Source: Amaurobius ferox
Taxonomy: Eukaryota > Arthropoda > Arachnida > Araneae > Amaurobiidae
Assembly (NCBI GenBank): GCA_951213105.1
Contig: OX578142.1
Location: 3,302,649-3,366,648, forward strand
Length of the DNA stretch: 64,000 nucleotides
Reading direction: 5' to 3'
The position numbers and the translations under genes were made by a program. Positions 24,865 through 36,034 of the stretch are shown piece by piece. The stretch's first letter is position 1. The number at the start of each line of letters is the position of its first letter. The notes under the pieces are model-generated. The model saw only the letters and a program-made list of their open reading frames with translations, was not told where the DNA came from and made no database searches.

Positions 24865-25262
24865 AATGTCATCATCATCATCGTCATCATGGTACTACAG
24901 CCCTTGACCTCCTTTAACATTTTTGACCATTCCTTTCTATTGGTCGTTTTCCTCTTATAATTGCTAATAATACCAAGCAATATTTCAAATTTTCCTCTAC
25001 CTGCTCCTTCCCTCTGACTCTAGGTCTTCCTCGGGATCTTGATCCTCCTGGGTTTCCCTCCAAAAGCCTTCTAAACTCTCTTCTCCATCCTCATCATATG
25101 TCCGAGCCATTGAATTATTTTTTCCATATAGTTGTAACAATATCTATCTCTTTATATCTCTCATAAACCTCTTTATTTGTTCTACTCCTCCAATGTCCAT
25201 CTTCACATATTGCTTCGAAAATTCTCCGCAGAAATTTTTCTTTCCCATATTCCCAAAAGATA
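24865..25262 (-). pseudogene. Non-LTR retrotransposon ORF2 C-terminal fragment
   Basis: Read on the minus strand this gives a broken frame with RRIFEAICEDGHWRSRTNKE, then WLGHMMRMEKRVRRLLEG, then GGSRSRGRPRVRG. A tryptophan-leucine-GH-x-x-RM motif followed by a GRPR-type basic motif is the usual tail of arthropod LINE reverse-transcriptase ORFs, downstream of the RT domain. The strand then runs into a simple (GAT/GAC)n tract at 24865-24890, which would suit a LINE 3' tail. The RT catalytic core is absent, so this is a 5'-truncated dead copy. Small frameshifts interrupt the reading. Confidence 0.7.
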
Positions 25263-25324
25263 AGAAATTGATGTATCCTTATGAAATTTGTAGAACATTA
25301 TTGTAACATGGAGGTGTGCAAATG

Positions 25325-26385
25325 TTCAAATAATCATACCTGAGAAATGAAAGCATGGAACTTTATTGACATTAGACCAATATGGAACGACCCACCGCCC
25401 GCGAGCGACTAGGCAGGAATGAATACGACGAGGCATCCCGTCAATGAGATGGTCAATGGTGTGCTGAGGGATGATATTCCACACATCATGCAATTGGGAT
25501 TATAACTGAACATGGTTTGCTGGAATTGGGAGTTCTCTTAATCGCTGACCCATGATGTCCCAGATATGCTCAATTAGAGACAAATCCGGAGAATATGCTG
25601 ACCAAAGCAGGATATCAAAACCTTGTAGGCTATTCACAGTTATCCAGGCAGAATGTGGCCTGGCATTATCCTGTTGAAGAAACAGTCCAGGTCTGATTGA
25701 CAGATATGGCTGTACCACAGGTTTCACAATGTCAGAAACGTATCGTTGTGACGTGATACTGCCAGAAACGTGGACCACTTAGGGAAGGCGGAGCCTGTGT
25801 GGCGACTGATAGAAAAGGCTTCCTAGTGGCGTTGTTGAAAGCGCCGCCATAAGCGAGTACGGCCATCTAGCACGCCAAAACAAAATAGTGATTCAGCCGT
25901 GAACAGGATGTTTCGCCATTCTGTCGATCTATTTCGTCTCATTTGACACCACTGGAAGCGACGTAACCGGTGAAGACGTTGAAACGGTAGATGTCGAAAA
26001 GGTCGTCTACCTCGGTCGGAGTTCTGTGTTATGCAAACGGTTTCGAATTACTTGCGTCAAAACCACGTTACATGTAGTGCGGGATAACTGTCTTTGTGAC
26101 CCGGTTGCTGTGGTAGACGTCTTCCCCCGCAACGCTTCTCAGAAGCATACCATCTTCACGTGGTGTGGTACACCTGGATGCTCCACTACCTGATCTTCGT
26201 GTCGTTTTGTTGTCTCTCATGAACCGTAACACACACCGTTGAACTATGCTCTCACCCAATAGTTCAGCTATCCTTCGAAGGCTCATTCCACCCTCACTTA
26301 AAACAATGATTTGTAGCCGTTCCCTTGACGACAACTTCCGACGTACTCTTGGCATACTGTGATGATTTTTACAACCTGAAACCAA
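25325..26385 (-). pseudogene. Tc1-like transposase, inactivated (copy 1)
   Basis: The N-terminal piece (26385-26068) carries a helix-turn-helix: SSRERLQIIVLSEGGMSLRR then IAELLGESIVQRCVLRFMRD. The C-terminal piece (25790-25430) keeps LFLQQDNARPHSAW (second catalytic Asp) and SPDLSLIEHIWDIMGQRLRE (the final Glu of a DD34E triad), ending near GMPRRIHSCLVARG. The pieces are in different frames and stops interrupt the middle (25790-26060), where HRLRRFQWC-type residues can still be followed. In life the enzyme would cut and paste its own element at TA. Clear terminal inverted repeats were not found. It cannot encode an intact enzyme. Confidence 0.9.
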
Positions 26386-26589
26386 TGACGCTACAATTTA
26401 GCTGTGATATCGCTTCTCCTTTACCTGAAGCCTTTATGCTGTTCGGCAAAGTGTTACGTCATTGTACGTAACGAAACTGTGATCATTTGCATATCTCGCA
26501 TTGCTGTTTCCTTTGCCTAATTTACATAAAGCTACACCTACAACTTTATGGTGTTGCGATTTCAGTTGTGAGCAAGCAGTATAATTTGT

Positions 26590-27324
26590 AAGAAAGAAAA
26601 ATTTCTAATTTAAAAATTCATAAATGTATACCACAATAAGTTGTTTCAAATTTTATTTGCCCTCTTAAGTTATGAAAGCCGAGAAATTAAAAAAAAAAGA
26701 AAGTTAAGAAGTTCCTAATAATAAAAACAGTGTCCAGATATAATATAATACCCGATTGTGTCCTTTTATTATTTTAAAGTAATGCCGAATAGCATTTCTG
26801 TTTCATGCACAAAGACTTTGAAAAGTTTCGACATATTTTGATTTATTTTTACTTTGTTTTTGAAAGATCTGTGCTTGGTGGCATCATGAATAATGACAAT
26901 TTAAATTAGCAAAATTGACTGATCTTTATCAATATGGGAAATAATAAAATGAAAATAAAGGTTTTTCTTCAAAGGAACAGAATTTAAATTGAAAACAGAA
27001 AGTTTTATAGCTACATTAAAAATTCATATGAATAGCAATTGAAAATAAGTTATTCCCATAACAAGATTTTTTTTAATACTATCATGCCTTTATGAAAAAA
27101 TAGAATTAATTCTTTATACACATGTGGTGACATTTTGTAAAATTTTGAAGAGTGTGAGATTTAAAACGGGGTGAAGAAAGTTCTAAAAGATTATTTTATG
27201 AAAATATTTAAGTAGAAAAGGAAAATTTATTTGTTTTAGGACCTGGCTCTTGTTTTCCAAGAGGATCCCTGGAGAAGTGTTTCATTACTGGTTTGCGTTG
27301 GAGAAAATGATACTCTCCTTTTGT

Positions 27325-27359
<35 letters not shown>

Positions 27360-27366
27360 TAAAAAT

Positions 27367-27397
<31 letters not shown>

Positions 27398-27925
27398 TAA
27401 AAGTTATATATATAAAAGTAAGATATTAATTTTGAAGTTTCAAAATTGTCTAGTAGTGGTAAAAATACAGTTAAAACCTATTGAAAATAAGAATGCATCT
27501 CATAAAGCTACATTTTGTAGAAACTTGAAAATTTCAAAAATGCAAAATGATTTTTTGTGTTTAAATTATGAAAAACTAATTTATACTACTCTGAAATTAA
27601 TTTGGTGATATTCCAAAAGAGTTGTTTTGTATTTAATAAGAAATAATGAAAAAAAAATTTTTTGTGGCAATTTAAACAGAAATGGCAGCTATATTTAATA
27701 AGCATTGAAATACAAAATAATAATAATAATAATCTGAACATTCTTTTGGTAAAATTTTGGTTATATGCTTCTTGTCGTGGATATGCTATGCAAATAATTA
27801 GAATTTCAGAGTCACGGCGCATGCGTGGGCTGAGCAGCGCCCTGTGAACTGATGCTTTAACCGTTTAAATAGAGTACTATAGCGGTACATTGAAAATAGT
27901 ATATGGTTGTCTGACAGAGGTAAAT
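26590..27925. other. AT-rich non-coding stretch with (TA)n microsatellites
   Basis: No coding frame is supported. Two (TA)n runs lie at about 27326-27352 and 27368-27390, each followed by AAATATATAAAA, suggesting a local duplication. A (AAT)n tract lies at 27717-27733. Confidence 0.55.
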
Positions 27926-27929
27926 ATTT

Positions 27930-28960
27930 CATGAGAAGTCACTATGTCTCTACGATGACTGAGGGAGCCATATGAGCAAGTTAAGGAATTTGAACGGTGA
28001 CGAATGGTCAGCCTTCGTGAAAAGAGTTTTCCGTACCGTGCAGTAGGACTTCGTATGGGACGCAGTGTCACGACAGTGATGCAACTGTGGAAGAAGTGTA
28101 CTGAAGAGAATCGGACACATCGCAAATGTGGCAATGAAAGACGAAATGTTATGTAAGCACGGGATGATAAACTCCCCATCCGTATGGCAGTGATGGACCG
28201 TACAATTTCATCTTGACAGTTGGAAGAACGTTGGAGTACTGCTACAGGTGCATTATTTATCTGCTCCAACATTTCGTCGGCGTCTGTTGCACCGTGAACT
28301 GCGTGCCAGAATTCCTTTGTACAGGATTCCCTTGACGCAAAACCATCGACACCGGCGGCAACAATGTGCTCAACATAGACATTGGCGTGCTAATTGGCAA
28401 CAAGTCGTCTTTTCCGATGAATCTGGCTTTAATTTGGGATAAATTGATGGGCGCATCCACGTTAGACGCTATGGGGTGAACAGAGTGCGTTGTTCAACCT
28501 CAAACAGAAAGAACGCTAAGCGTAATGGTCTGGGGCGTCATTGGGTATCTTTGATGATCTCATCTGCTAAGAATTGGGGGTAATTTCAACAGCAACCGGT
28601 ACATCAGAGAATTTCTGGATTCCGAAGTCATACCCTTCCTTCAACGCATTCCTGGGGTCGTATTTCAACAGAACAATGCCTATCCCTATGTTACTAGGAA
28701 TGTTCCAAGACTCCTTTTCAGCACAACAGATACAGTTTCTTCCTTGGCCTGACTATTCACTGGATATGTCGCCTATTGAACATATCTGGGATTTCGTCGA
28801 CCATCCCGTAGCTAATACAGATGAACTCAGGGTTCGGATAGAAGCAATCTGGAATCCTCTTCCAAACAAGGTACAAATTCAAAATATGTTTGATTCGATG
28901 CCACGTAGTATAAGAGTACGTATAACAACACGTGGTGGCTTCGGTGATTTTACTAAATAA
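27930..28960 (+). pseudogene. Tc1-like transposase, inactivated (copy 2)
   Basis: Pieces in more than one frame read as one Tc1 transposase. A degenerate N-terminal HTH lies near 27980-28130. The fragment RRRLLHRELRARIPLYRIPL leads to NWQQVVFSDESGFNLG at about 28390-28440, the first catalytic Asp. At about 28660 the expected QQDNARPH reads QQNNAYPY, so the second catalytic Asp is now Asn. The end keeps SLDMSPIEHIWDFV (final Glu) and the tail RVRITTRGGFGDFTK, stop at 28958-28960. Several stops and frame changes lie between. GGTGTTGCGATTT at about 29085 downstream also occurs beside copy 1 (near 26551), so it may be part of a shared terminal repeat. Confidence 0.9.
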
Positions 28961-29114
28961 TGATTTTCGACACGTAAAATACTGATTTTCGACATGTAAT
29001 ATTGCTTTTTAAATTTAATCGTTTATTTGAATCAATACAGGTTGTTTGTGAAATAAATTTTATTCAATTCAAGAGATTCCTTCATGGTGTTGCGATTTTT
29101 ACAAACACGAGCAT

Positions 29115-30380
29115 AGATATCTATGTCAACAATAACAAAGTCGACCAAATATTTGAAATTGCTTTTGGATTAAAACTTTGGTATCCAAGAACACTTGGTA
29201 GAAGACAAGAAAATCTGACCACATCCTTTTAATATGATAAAGCATATTTATTCAGAATATATTGTCATTTTGAAGTTCGTTTTGATGTTTGTCTAGACAT
29301 TGAATTTCATTATAATTGAGATTTTTGTTTACAAATTCATTGAGAAAACTTTATTTAGAAATTGATTATGGAAGTGTTGCGTGAGCCACAATTTAAAATA
29401 TTGTGTGAAATTGTAGCAATTATATTGTACTAATTGTCTTTCTTTACTACTGAATCTGACAGGAATAGTATATGTTATGAGAAATTGATTTGGTTGAATA
29501 TTTTGCGACAATTTAATATTATAATGGAGTCTTTGAAAAATTATATTATATATATTGTGAGGAAATATGCCATGTTAAATAAGTGAGCGTCAAATGGACA
29601 TGATTTGCATTTAAGTATATTTGATATTAGAGGATTCCTTGTAAAACCTACTGGATCAGGTTTGTGTAATTTTTTTTTATTAATATGGTCAGGTAATATG
29701 TACATATAGCATTTGCCTTCTGAATGTTTTTTTATCTTTTTTTTTGCATTAACAAGAAAGGTTATATTTTGTGTCATTAGATTAAAGGTATAAATTAGAT
29801 GGCTCATTAAGGAAAAGCAAGTTAAAAATTAAAATTTTGAGAGATTTCAAATTTAGTATACTAAAGAAAATTTTGAAAATTTCATGGATTTAAGAAACAA
29901 GTTCTCTTTTATAGATAAAATTTTGTTGTAGACTACTTAAAGATTTAAAATGAAAAAAAAATATTAATTTTATATCATGTTTATTGCTGAAAAAGTTGAT
30001 GTTTTAGGAATTGGAAAACATTTAATAGAAGTAATTTTAAAACTTAACTTTTTTCCAATTAACTTGCTTGTGTGTTACGAGGGGTAAAATTATTTTGTGA
30101 GCCTCGGGGGATATATTTTTTTAAATTACAGTTTATTATTTTATATGTATAATCTTTGTGATGGGTAAGTAATTATTAGGATTTTCGACTGAATTTCAGC
30201 CATCTTTCCTGTTACTTTAGCCTTGTTCTTTGATATGCACCAATGTGGGATGGTGTTCGTATCAAAAACTTCTGGGGCTGACGAGCTTAACTAAATTTTC
30301 TTGAAATTCCCTTATTAAAGGATCCGAGGGCTTTAGGAAGCTGATGCCAGTGGGACGTTTGGGCTGGAAAACAAACGCTA
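29115..30380. other. AT-rich non-coding stretch
   Basis: Nothing convincing on either strand; only short A/T-run-driven open frames. It holds simple A and T homopolymers. Confidence 0.5.
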
Positions 30381-30389
30381 CCGAAACAT

Positions 30390-31180
30390 CATTATATGCT
30401 ATCAAACACAATTAATTTCATTCATGTAGTGTTATTTTTAACAATTTGGTGATATTTTTATCGATTTGGCCACATTTTCATTAATTTAGCGATATTTTAA
30501 TAAATTTGGCGACATTTTAAAAAGCCACCAAATTTATAGCCATGTGGGACGTCTAGACTAACAGAAAAACGCTACCAAAACATTAATACTATACCATACT
30601 TTTTCAAAAAACAATTTTATTGATTTGGAAATTTTTTTCGTTAATTTAGTGACATTTTAAAAAGTCGCCAAATTTGTTGCCAAGTGACGTTTGGACTGAC
30701 TGACAAACGCTATCGAAATACCTTTACAGTACTATCTCCTTTCAAAACACAATTTATTTCATTGATTTGGCATCATTTTTATCAATCTAGCGGCGTTTTT
30801 ATCGATTAAATAAAATTTTTATCAATTTGGCGACATTTTAAAAAAAGCTGCCAAGTGTGACGGTTGGACTGACAGACACATGGTCTGAAACATTATTACA
30901 TTACTATCCCCTTTCAAAACACAATTAATTTCATTGATTTGTATTATTTTTGTCAATTTGACTCCATTTTTATCGAACTGGCGACATTTCCGTTAATTTG
31001 GCGACATTTAAAAACGATTGGACTTGACAGACAAACGCTGCCGAAGCATCATTGCAATGCTATCCCTTTTCAAAACACAATTAATTTTATTGATTTGGCG
31101 TCATTGTTATCAATTTGGCGATATTTTCATAGATTAGGAAACATTTTTGTCAATTTCGCAACATTAAAAAAGGGCGCTAA
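30390..31180. repeat. Degenerate tandem repeat, roughly 130-200 bp period
   Basis: The anchor CAAAACACAATTAATTT(C)ATTGATTTGG recurs at about 30404, 30605, 30737, 30916 and 31071. Each copy is followed by several ATCAATTTGGCGACATTTT-like segments and by a GACTGACAGACAAACGCT(A/G)CCGAAACAT segment. Spacing is irregular and the copies are strongly diverged. No coding frame survives. Confidence 0.75.
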
Positions 31181-31650
31181 GTTAGCGATATCCCACCAAA
31201 GTTGAAGCCAAAAGTTTTGCCAAGCGTTACAGAGATGGATGTACGGACACACGGAGAAATGAATGAAATTCTTATAGTTAATGCGTTTTGTCAATGTTCT
31301 ATGTGTGTTGTCTTTGTATATGTATATTGTCATTATGTATTGTACATATAATAATTGGTGCTAATAATGTGTTTTACCTGACGGTTCGTTGTAACTGCTG
31401 AACACCAGTGTTTCTTTTGGGACTTTTTAGCTGACGGGGGGGGGGGGGTCCAAAAGTTAAACATAGTTGCTGTTCATGTGAAAATTTCAGGAAATCTACA
31501 GGGGAAGGAAACGCGGAAAAAGAAAACAATACAAAACAAGGATAATAAAGACTTATTATCCAAAGAAAAGGGATGAAAGAAAAAGGGTCAAAATACGAAT
31601 GTCAACCTCAGTGAAAAAGAATAGTAATTAAAACAATGTGATGCTGCAGT

Positions 31651-32985
31651 TTAATACGGTGTATGGGTACCTCTGGCAGCCACGCACGCTGCACAACGAT
31701 TTCCCATATTTTCGATGAGGATTTGGATGAATTGTGTGCTCAAAAAGTTCCAAGCCTCACGGAGAGCAGTTTTCAAACCCGAAACGGAGCTTGGTGGGTA
31801 GTGGAGGGCTGCAAGATGTTTCCTGAACATATCCCACACATGTTCTATTGGATTCAGATCAGGAAAGTTGGCAGACCCACAGCATGTGCTGGATATCTTC
31901 AGTTTGAAGGAAGTCGTCGACCAAGGTCGTATAATAAGGAAGAACAGTATTATCCATGAATACGAAAGTGGGACCAACAGCACCACGAAACAATCGAACG
32001 GTAGGCTCAAGGATTTCGTCTCTGTACCTTTGACCGGTACCCGACCCCGTGTCAAATATGTGGCAGTCTGTGCGGCCGTCCATCATGATGTTTGTCCAGA
32101 CCATGACTGCCCCAAACGGAAAACGATGTCTTTCCGTGATGTTTCCCGGGTGAAAACGCGTTCCACGTTCTCTCCAGATCGAGGTACAACGAGAAATAGT
32201 TTGCAGACTAAACCTGGACTCGTCACTGAACATGACATTGCCCCATTATACTGTCGATGTTCCAAACTCCACTGTAAACGCGCGCGTTTCTGTGCAGACC
32301 TCAGGGGATTTGCAAACTGCTGGTCGTCTGGCATAGAGACCAATGTGTTAGAGTCTCCTGTAATTAGTTTGTCTTGAAACACCGAGTTCTGTGGCGGCTT
32401 TCAGGGCTTGTAAATCCAGACCGAGGCGCCTGCAACGAATGGCATAAGACTGCTTAACCCACGGCTGTCAGAGCTTGGATAACTTGGGCCGTGGCGCTCG
32501 CCACGAATGGCATAGAGCAGTTTACCCCACGGCCGAGAAAGAAAGTCCACCATCCCCACCCCAAGGGTCCAACAAATTTATTAAAATAACTATAAGTCAA
32601 AAAGAGGTGCCTGGCCAAAGCTGTTTACATATCAAACCATCCAATAGCCATATCAAACCTTCCAATACATTCTAAATAAGCAATCAATATACCACCATTA
32701 ATCACACAACCTTCATTCTCGGCTGTCACAGCTGAACCCGGTTGTCTGGCAGAACGGTTCCTCAGACATCGGCCAGTTATAACCACATATAGGTTTTGCC
32801 GAGCGGTTGTTACCCTTGGCCGACCTAGTACTGATTGTCGGGTAACATCTCCAGTGGTTTGGAACCTCTGCCACAGTCTGACGATCACACATTGAGGCAC
32901 ATTCAGAATTCGAGACGTTTCGGTCTGGGATCGACCAGATTCCAGCATTTCAATAATTCGTTCCTTCAAAAATATGTCCAGTTGA
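31651..32985 (-). pseudogene. Tc1-like transposase, inactivated (copy 3)
   Basis: N-terminal HTH (32969-32780): KERIIEMLESGRSQTETSRI and VIVRLWQRFQTTGDV with the GRP linker LGRPRVTTARQ. The middle gives DLQALKAATELGVSRQTNY near 32345-32420. The DDE core follows: NVMFSDESRFSLQT (first Asp), FVFMDNTVLPYYTTLVDDF (second-Asp region, usual DDNARPH degraded) and FPDLNPIEHVWDMFRKHL (final Glu), ending AACVAARGTHTPY at 31651. The core is split by a frame change near 31870. Extra sequence at about 32440-32620 holds an imperfect direct repeat (GAATGGCATA-AG/GA-...CCCACGGC at 32438 and 32501) and may be another insertion. Confidence 0.9.
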
Positions 32986-32992
32986 CATCTTT

Positions 32993-33372
32993 GTTGTTGA
33001 GACCCAGACCGTCCGACCTACCAGAAAGGTGTAAGGTAACTATTTGGACGGCCGGGAAGTGTCACCCAATTTAGACCGGAACCCAGTGGGGGAGGCATCC
33101 ACAGGGACCGTACCCTCCTTCCCCTACCACCAACATCTCGGAAGGACTTACGGACCCACATGTTTAACGTCATCGTATTTCGCATGAACACGGCGGCAGT
33201 TGTGGCAGCGTGCAAATCCAACGCGCAAACCACCGGGCTACCGCGCCTGAAATGTGCCAACAGCATGCGGTGTTCCCAGATGGTCACCCACCCAAGTACT
33301 AACCACGCCCGATGCTGCTTGACTTCGGGGATCTAACGAGAACCGGTGTTTTCAGCACGGTATGGCCGTTGG
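32993..33372 (-). mobile_element. 5S rRNA-derived SINE
   Basis: On the minus strand the element begins with a nearly complete 5S rRNA sequence (33373-33257) and continues with about 260 bp of unrelated body. It ends in a CAACAAC-type tail. It is flanked by a 7-bp direct repeat, CATCTTT on the plus strand at 32986-32992 and 33373-33379. A pol III internal-promoter head, non-homologous body, simple tail and target duplication together define a SINE of the 5S-headed class (often called SINE3). It sits inside the 5' part of the Tc1 element at 31448-33642. Confidence 0.8.
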
Positions 33373-33373
33373 C
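33257..33373 (-). rRNA. 5S rRNA-like SINE head (not an independent gene)
   Basis: Minus-strand sequence starts GCCAACGGCCATACC and includes CACCGGTTCTCGTTAGATCC, GAAGTCAAGCAGC, CGGGCGTGGTTAGTACTTGG and GGGTGACCATCTGGGAACACC. It ends GCATGCTGTTGGC, so the 5' and 3' ends can pair as in 5S rRNA. The internal control region (box A, intermediate element, box C) is visible. Several positions differ from typical animal 5S (for example GTTAGATC where GTCCGATC is usual), as expected for a SINE copy. Confidence 0.85.
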
Positions 33374-33718
33374 ATCTTTCGACCTTTTTAATTGTTAACA
33401 ACGTCTCGTACCACAGCTATTACGAAATTATGTCTCAACTGGCCAAGCCGCTCGAGGCCGTTTTATACTGACGTGCGCCTGTTCTTTGCGCATATTAACG
33501 TCGACTGAACTGTATTGTATATGCACAATGATTTACCTTCGTCCCACAATTCTACACAACTGCTTGTGAACCATCGTATCCATATTAATTCCGAATATTT
33601 CGCATTTTACAAATTATGCTTAACTTTTGGACATGAGTGTACACGATGAACTGTTTGTACAAGATTATCAACATGTATTTTTTCTTGAGGGTAAGTCACC
33701 TCATCCCCTGAATTCGTG

Positions 33719-33842
33719 GACCAAAATATCTCCATATTACTGTCCTCACGATAATGTACAGGGAAAGTATTGGAATCATGTCGAAAATCACAAGTCGAGT
33801 TTTTGACGAACCTACACAGTTTGGAACCTCTAGAACACACAA
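33719..33842 (-). repeat. Dispersed repeat, copy A
   Basis: On the minus strand it carries TTCTAGAGGTTCC..., GATTTTCGACATGATTCCAA and TACTTTCCCTGTACATTA. The same order and near-identical words occur on the plus strand at about 62872-63000 and 63705-63850. Confidence 0.75.
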
Positions 33843-34040
33843 AAAAAACTCCTCTAAGCGTGACGTGTGTGCTTAGTTTGTATCCAGTCTAGCTCAAAAG
33901 GAATAAGAGATAATATTCTTAAAATACTGGTAAAACTAATTTCACAAAATAACTGCTACTATTTTCATAACATTGACAAAAGTTACAGTTCTCTGTAGCT
34001 CGTATATTGTCATCTCGCCAACTCAACTCTGCAGTGCAGG

Positions 34041-34135
34041 GAAGATTCCTTTTATAGCCTCTGCAGAAACTTCTGGAAATCTCTATATCTTAAAGAATAC
34101 TCGTTCTATCGAGAAGTTTCTAGAATATTCCGGAA
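34041..34135. promoter_or_regulatory. Cluster of heat-shock elements (HSF binding sites)
   Basis: Three groups of alternating nGAAn/nTTCn units: GAAgaTTC at 34041-34048, GAAacTTCtgGAA at 34066-34078 and GAAgtTTCtaGAAtaTTCcgGAA at 34113-34135. The last has five perfectly spaced units, a strong HSF trimer site by the established consensus. Another pair, TTCgaGAA, is at 34223-34230, just before a TATA-like box. The layout resembles an animal hsp promoter read on the plus strand. No heat-shock protein frame follows within the window. Confidence 0.75.
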
Positions 34136-34231
34136 GTAGCCAAATCTGGCAACCCTTCTTCTAACTGGGAAATCCTGGAAACCCTGGACTCACGTCATGC
34201 ACTGCGTTTTCTTCGCCTGGCCTTCGAGAAA

Positions 34232-34239
34232 GATAAAAG
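34232..34239 (+). promoter_or_regulatory. TATA-like box GATAAAAG downstream of the HSE cluster
   Basis: GATAAAAG followed by a GC-rich GAGGAGGCGCC lies about 97 bp after the five-unit HSE and directly after TTCGAGAA. Position and context suit a core promoter. No ORF longer than 60 codons begins in the next 300 bp. Confidence 0.4.
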
Positions 34240-35719
34240 AGGAGGCGCCAATGAGAGAATATGTTCTTTCGCAACATTATTTACAGGAGCGGTGGTGGAA
34301 TCGCCATCAATGACCAACGTTTTCTTTCCCGGGCACGCGTCCTTTCAACACGTGACAAAGCAAAAATATAATAACCAAGAGATTGTAAGATAATTAAAAG
34401 TGAGTTCAAATAACCAGCTTCAATTCAATATATATATATATATATATATATATATTGAAGTGTACCAACACAAATGACGTATTTTGGAGTGTTTGCATGC
34501 CTGCTATGCTTTAGATTTCATTTTTGTAGCTAACGGCTTATTTTCAACAATTTACAACATAGTTGAAAAGTGTTCATGACTTTGTTCATTCTGTCTGTCC
34601 GTTCGCACGATAACTGCAGTGAAAAAATTATCAAAATGAAATTTTAGTATGTTTTGAGACGGTCTGTGGGACATATTAGAATATAAATGTATATCACCCA
34701 ATTTGTTTTGGATTGAACCCGGGTAGAAAAAGTGAAATACATTGAACTGCATGGGATCTAATATTTCAAACATTTTTTAAGCGTAGTTAAAATTCACAAA
34801 TTTGAAATGTTTAGGAAACATTCAATTTATCCCATAAAATATATAAAAGACAGTTTCAGCAAAATAGGTTCGATAGTTTTTTAAATAAAAATTCCATATT
34901 ATATTAAGAGATCACCTAACCCACATCAAAATTAAATATGGCATCCATCTTTTTTTCCTAGTGTAAAAATCGTGATTTTTAAAGTTCTTGTAAATTTATA
35001 TTTAGTGTTGCATGCGTCATAAAACAGCTTTATTTTTGCGTATTTTCCGTACATCTATATTCTGCGCCAGCGCAATTACAATATTTTTTAGTTTAAATGA
35101 TCATCAAACTTAGATTATTTCTACAACGAAGCCTAATTTTAACGTATACAGAATATAAACACATGAAGCTGTAAGATGAGTTGCATAAGAATTGTTGAAA
35201 TTTTTAGCGCAAAATGATTTAGCTCTGGAGTGCAGCTGATATGAATGAAATATTCATTGCCTTTACATAGAGAGCCAGATGATTTATATTTCTATGACAT
35301 CATTTGAATAAAGTTAATTTTTTTTTCGATGAAATTTTAAGTTCCTAAGTAAGAAAAAATATTGTAGTATTATGATAATGAAAAATATATTACCGTTGAA
35401 TGTATGACATTTTAGAGATGTTTAAATAAAATTGCATTTCAGTTGGAAAGTGTCTCATAATCAATACTTTATGCATGGTTAATCCTTCTTGTTGTTCTGA
35501 TGTACAATAGTTTGCTATAATGCACGTAGATGGGCATGGAGTGCCAATTAAATTATGGAAAATAAAGCTGATAGGTTACGACGGGCCGAAAGAAGAAATA
35601 TTGAAATAAATCTCAACAGAGAAACGCAAAACTCAGACTTAAATTGTTATTTGCAAAGACCTATCTTTAAAATTTCACAGATGCCTATTGAGTAGATGAC
35701 ATGCGTCGGTACAGTTATA
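34240..35719. other. Non-coding stretch with dispersed-repeat pieces
   Basis: A (TA)n tract at about 34431-34455 sits inside a palindrome, TTCAATATA...TATATTGAA. The segment near 34580-34620 has TCTGTCTGTCCGTTCGCACG, a repeat-derived word type also seen near 62835. 35220-35310 is the reverse-complement relative of 23317-23380. No gene recognised. Confidence 0.5.
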
Positions 35720-36034
35720 TACAGGGTGATTATAAAAAAACTTTGCCGATATGCGAGTCCCTAGCGACCATACCGTTCAAAGAAACGGAAAGAAATTTTG
35801 GATGCAGGCATTTCAAGGTATACGCTCAAGAATGACATGAAAAAACAACAGTCCTGCTCTCACAATTAGGGTTACAGTGACTCTATTTCTAAATTTTCAA
35901 ATGGCAACACCTACTTTTTTTTATTGGAATGTGATCTTTACAGTGAGAAACCATAAATGGCGTTGAAACGATACCTCCAGCACGAAAAACGGCGGCGCTA
36001 GGCAGAGACTAAGAAAAAATGAAAACAACCAATT

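Larger units (their letters stand above)
31448..33642 (-). mobile_element. Tc1-like DNA transposon (copy 3) with terminal inverted repeats
   Basis: The left end reads GTCCAAAAGTTAAACAT (31448-31464) and the right end ATGCTTAACTTTTGGAC (33616-33632), which are inverse complements with one mismatch. The right end continues ATGAGTGTA to a TA at 33640-33641. On the left the corresponding outer bases are replaced by a run of G (about 31436-31448). It contains the transposase remnant at 31651-32985 and an inserted SINE at 32993-33372. Without the SINE it would be about 1.8 kb, typical of Tc1 elements. Confidence 0.8.

Noticed and set aside
33257..33373. Functional 5S rRNA gene
   Set aside because: Flanking 7-bp duplication, attached body and CAA tail show it is a SINE head; the sequence departs from typical 5S at several positions.
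35552..35692. 46-codon plus-strand frame starting MENKADRLRRAERRN
   Set aside because: The Arg-rich start recalls N-termini of some Helitron proteins, but it is too short and nothing supporting follows.
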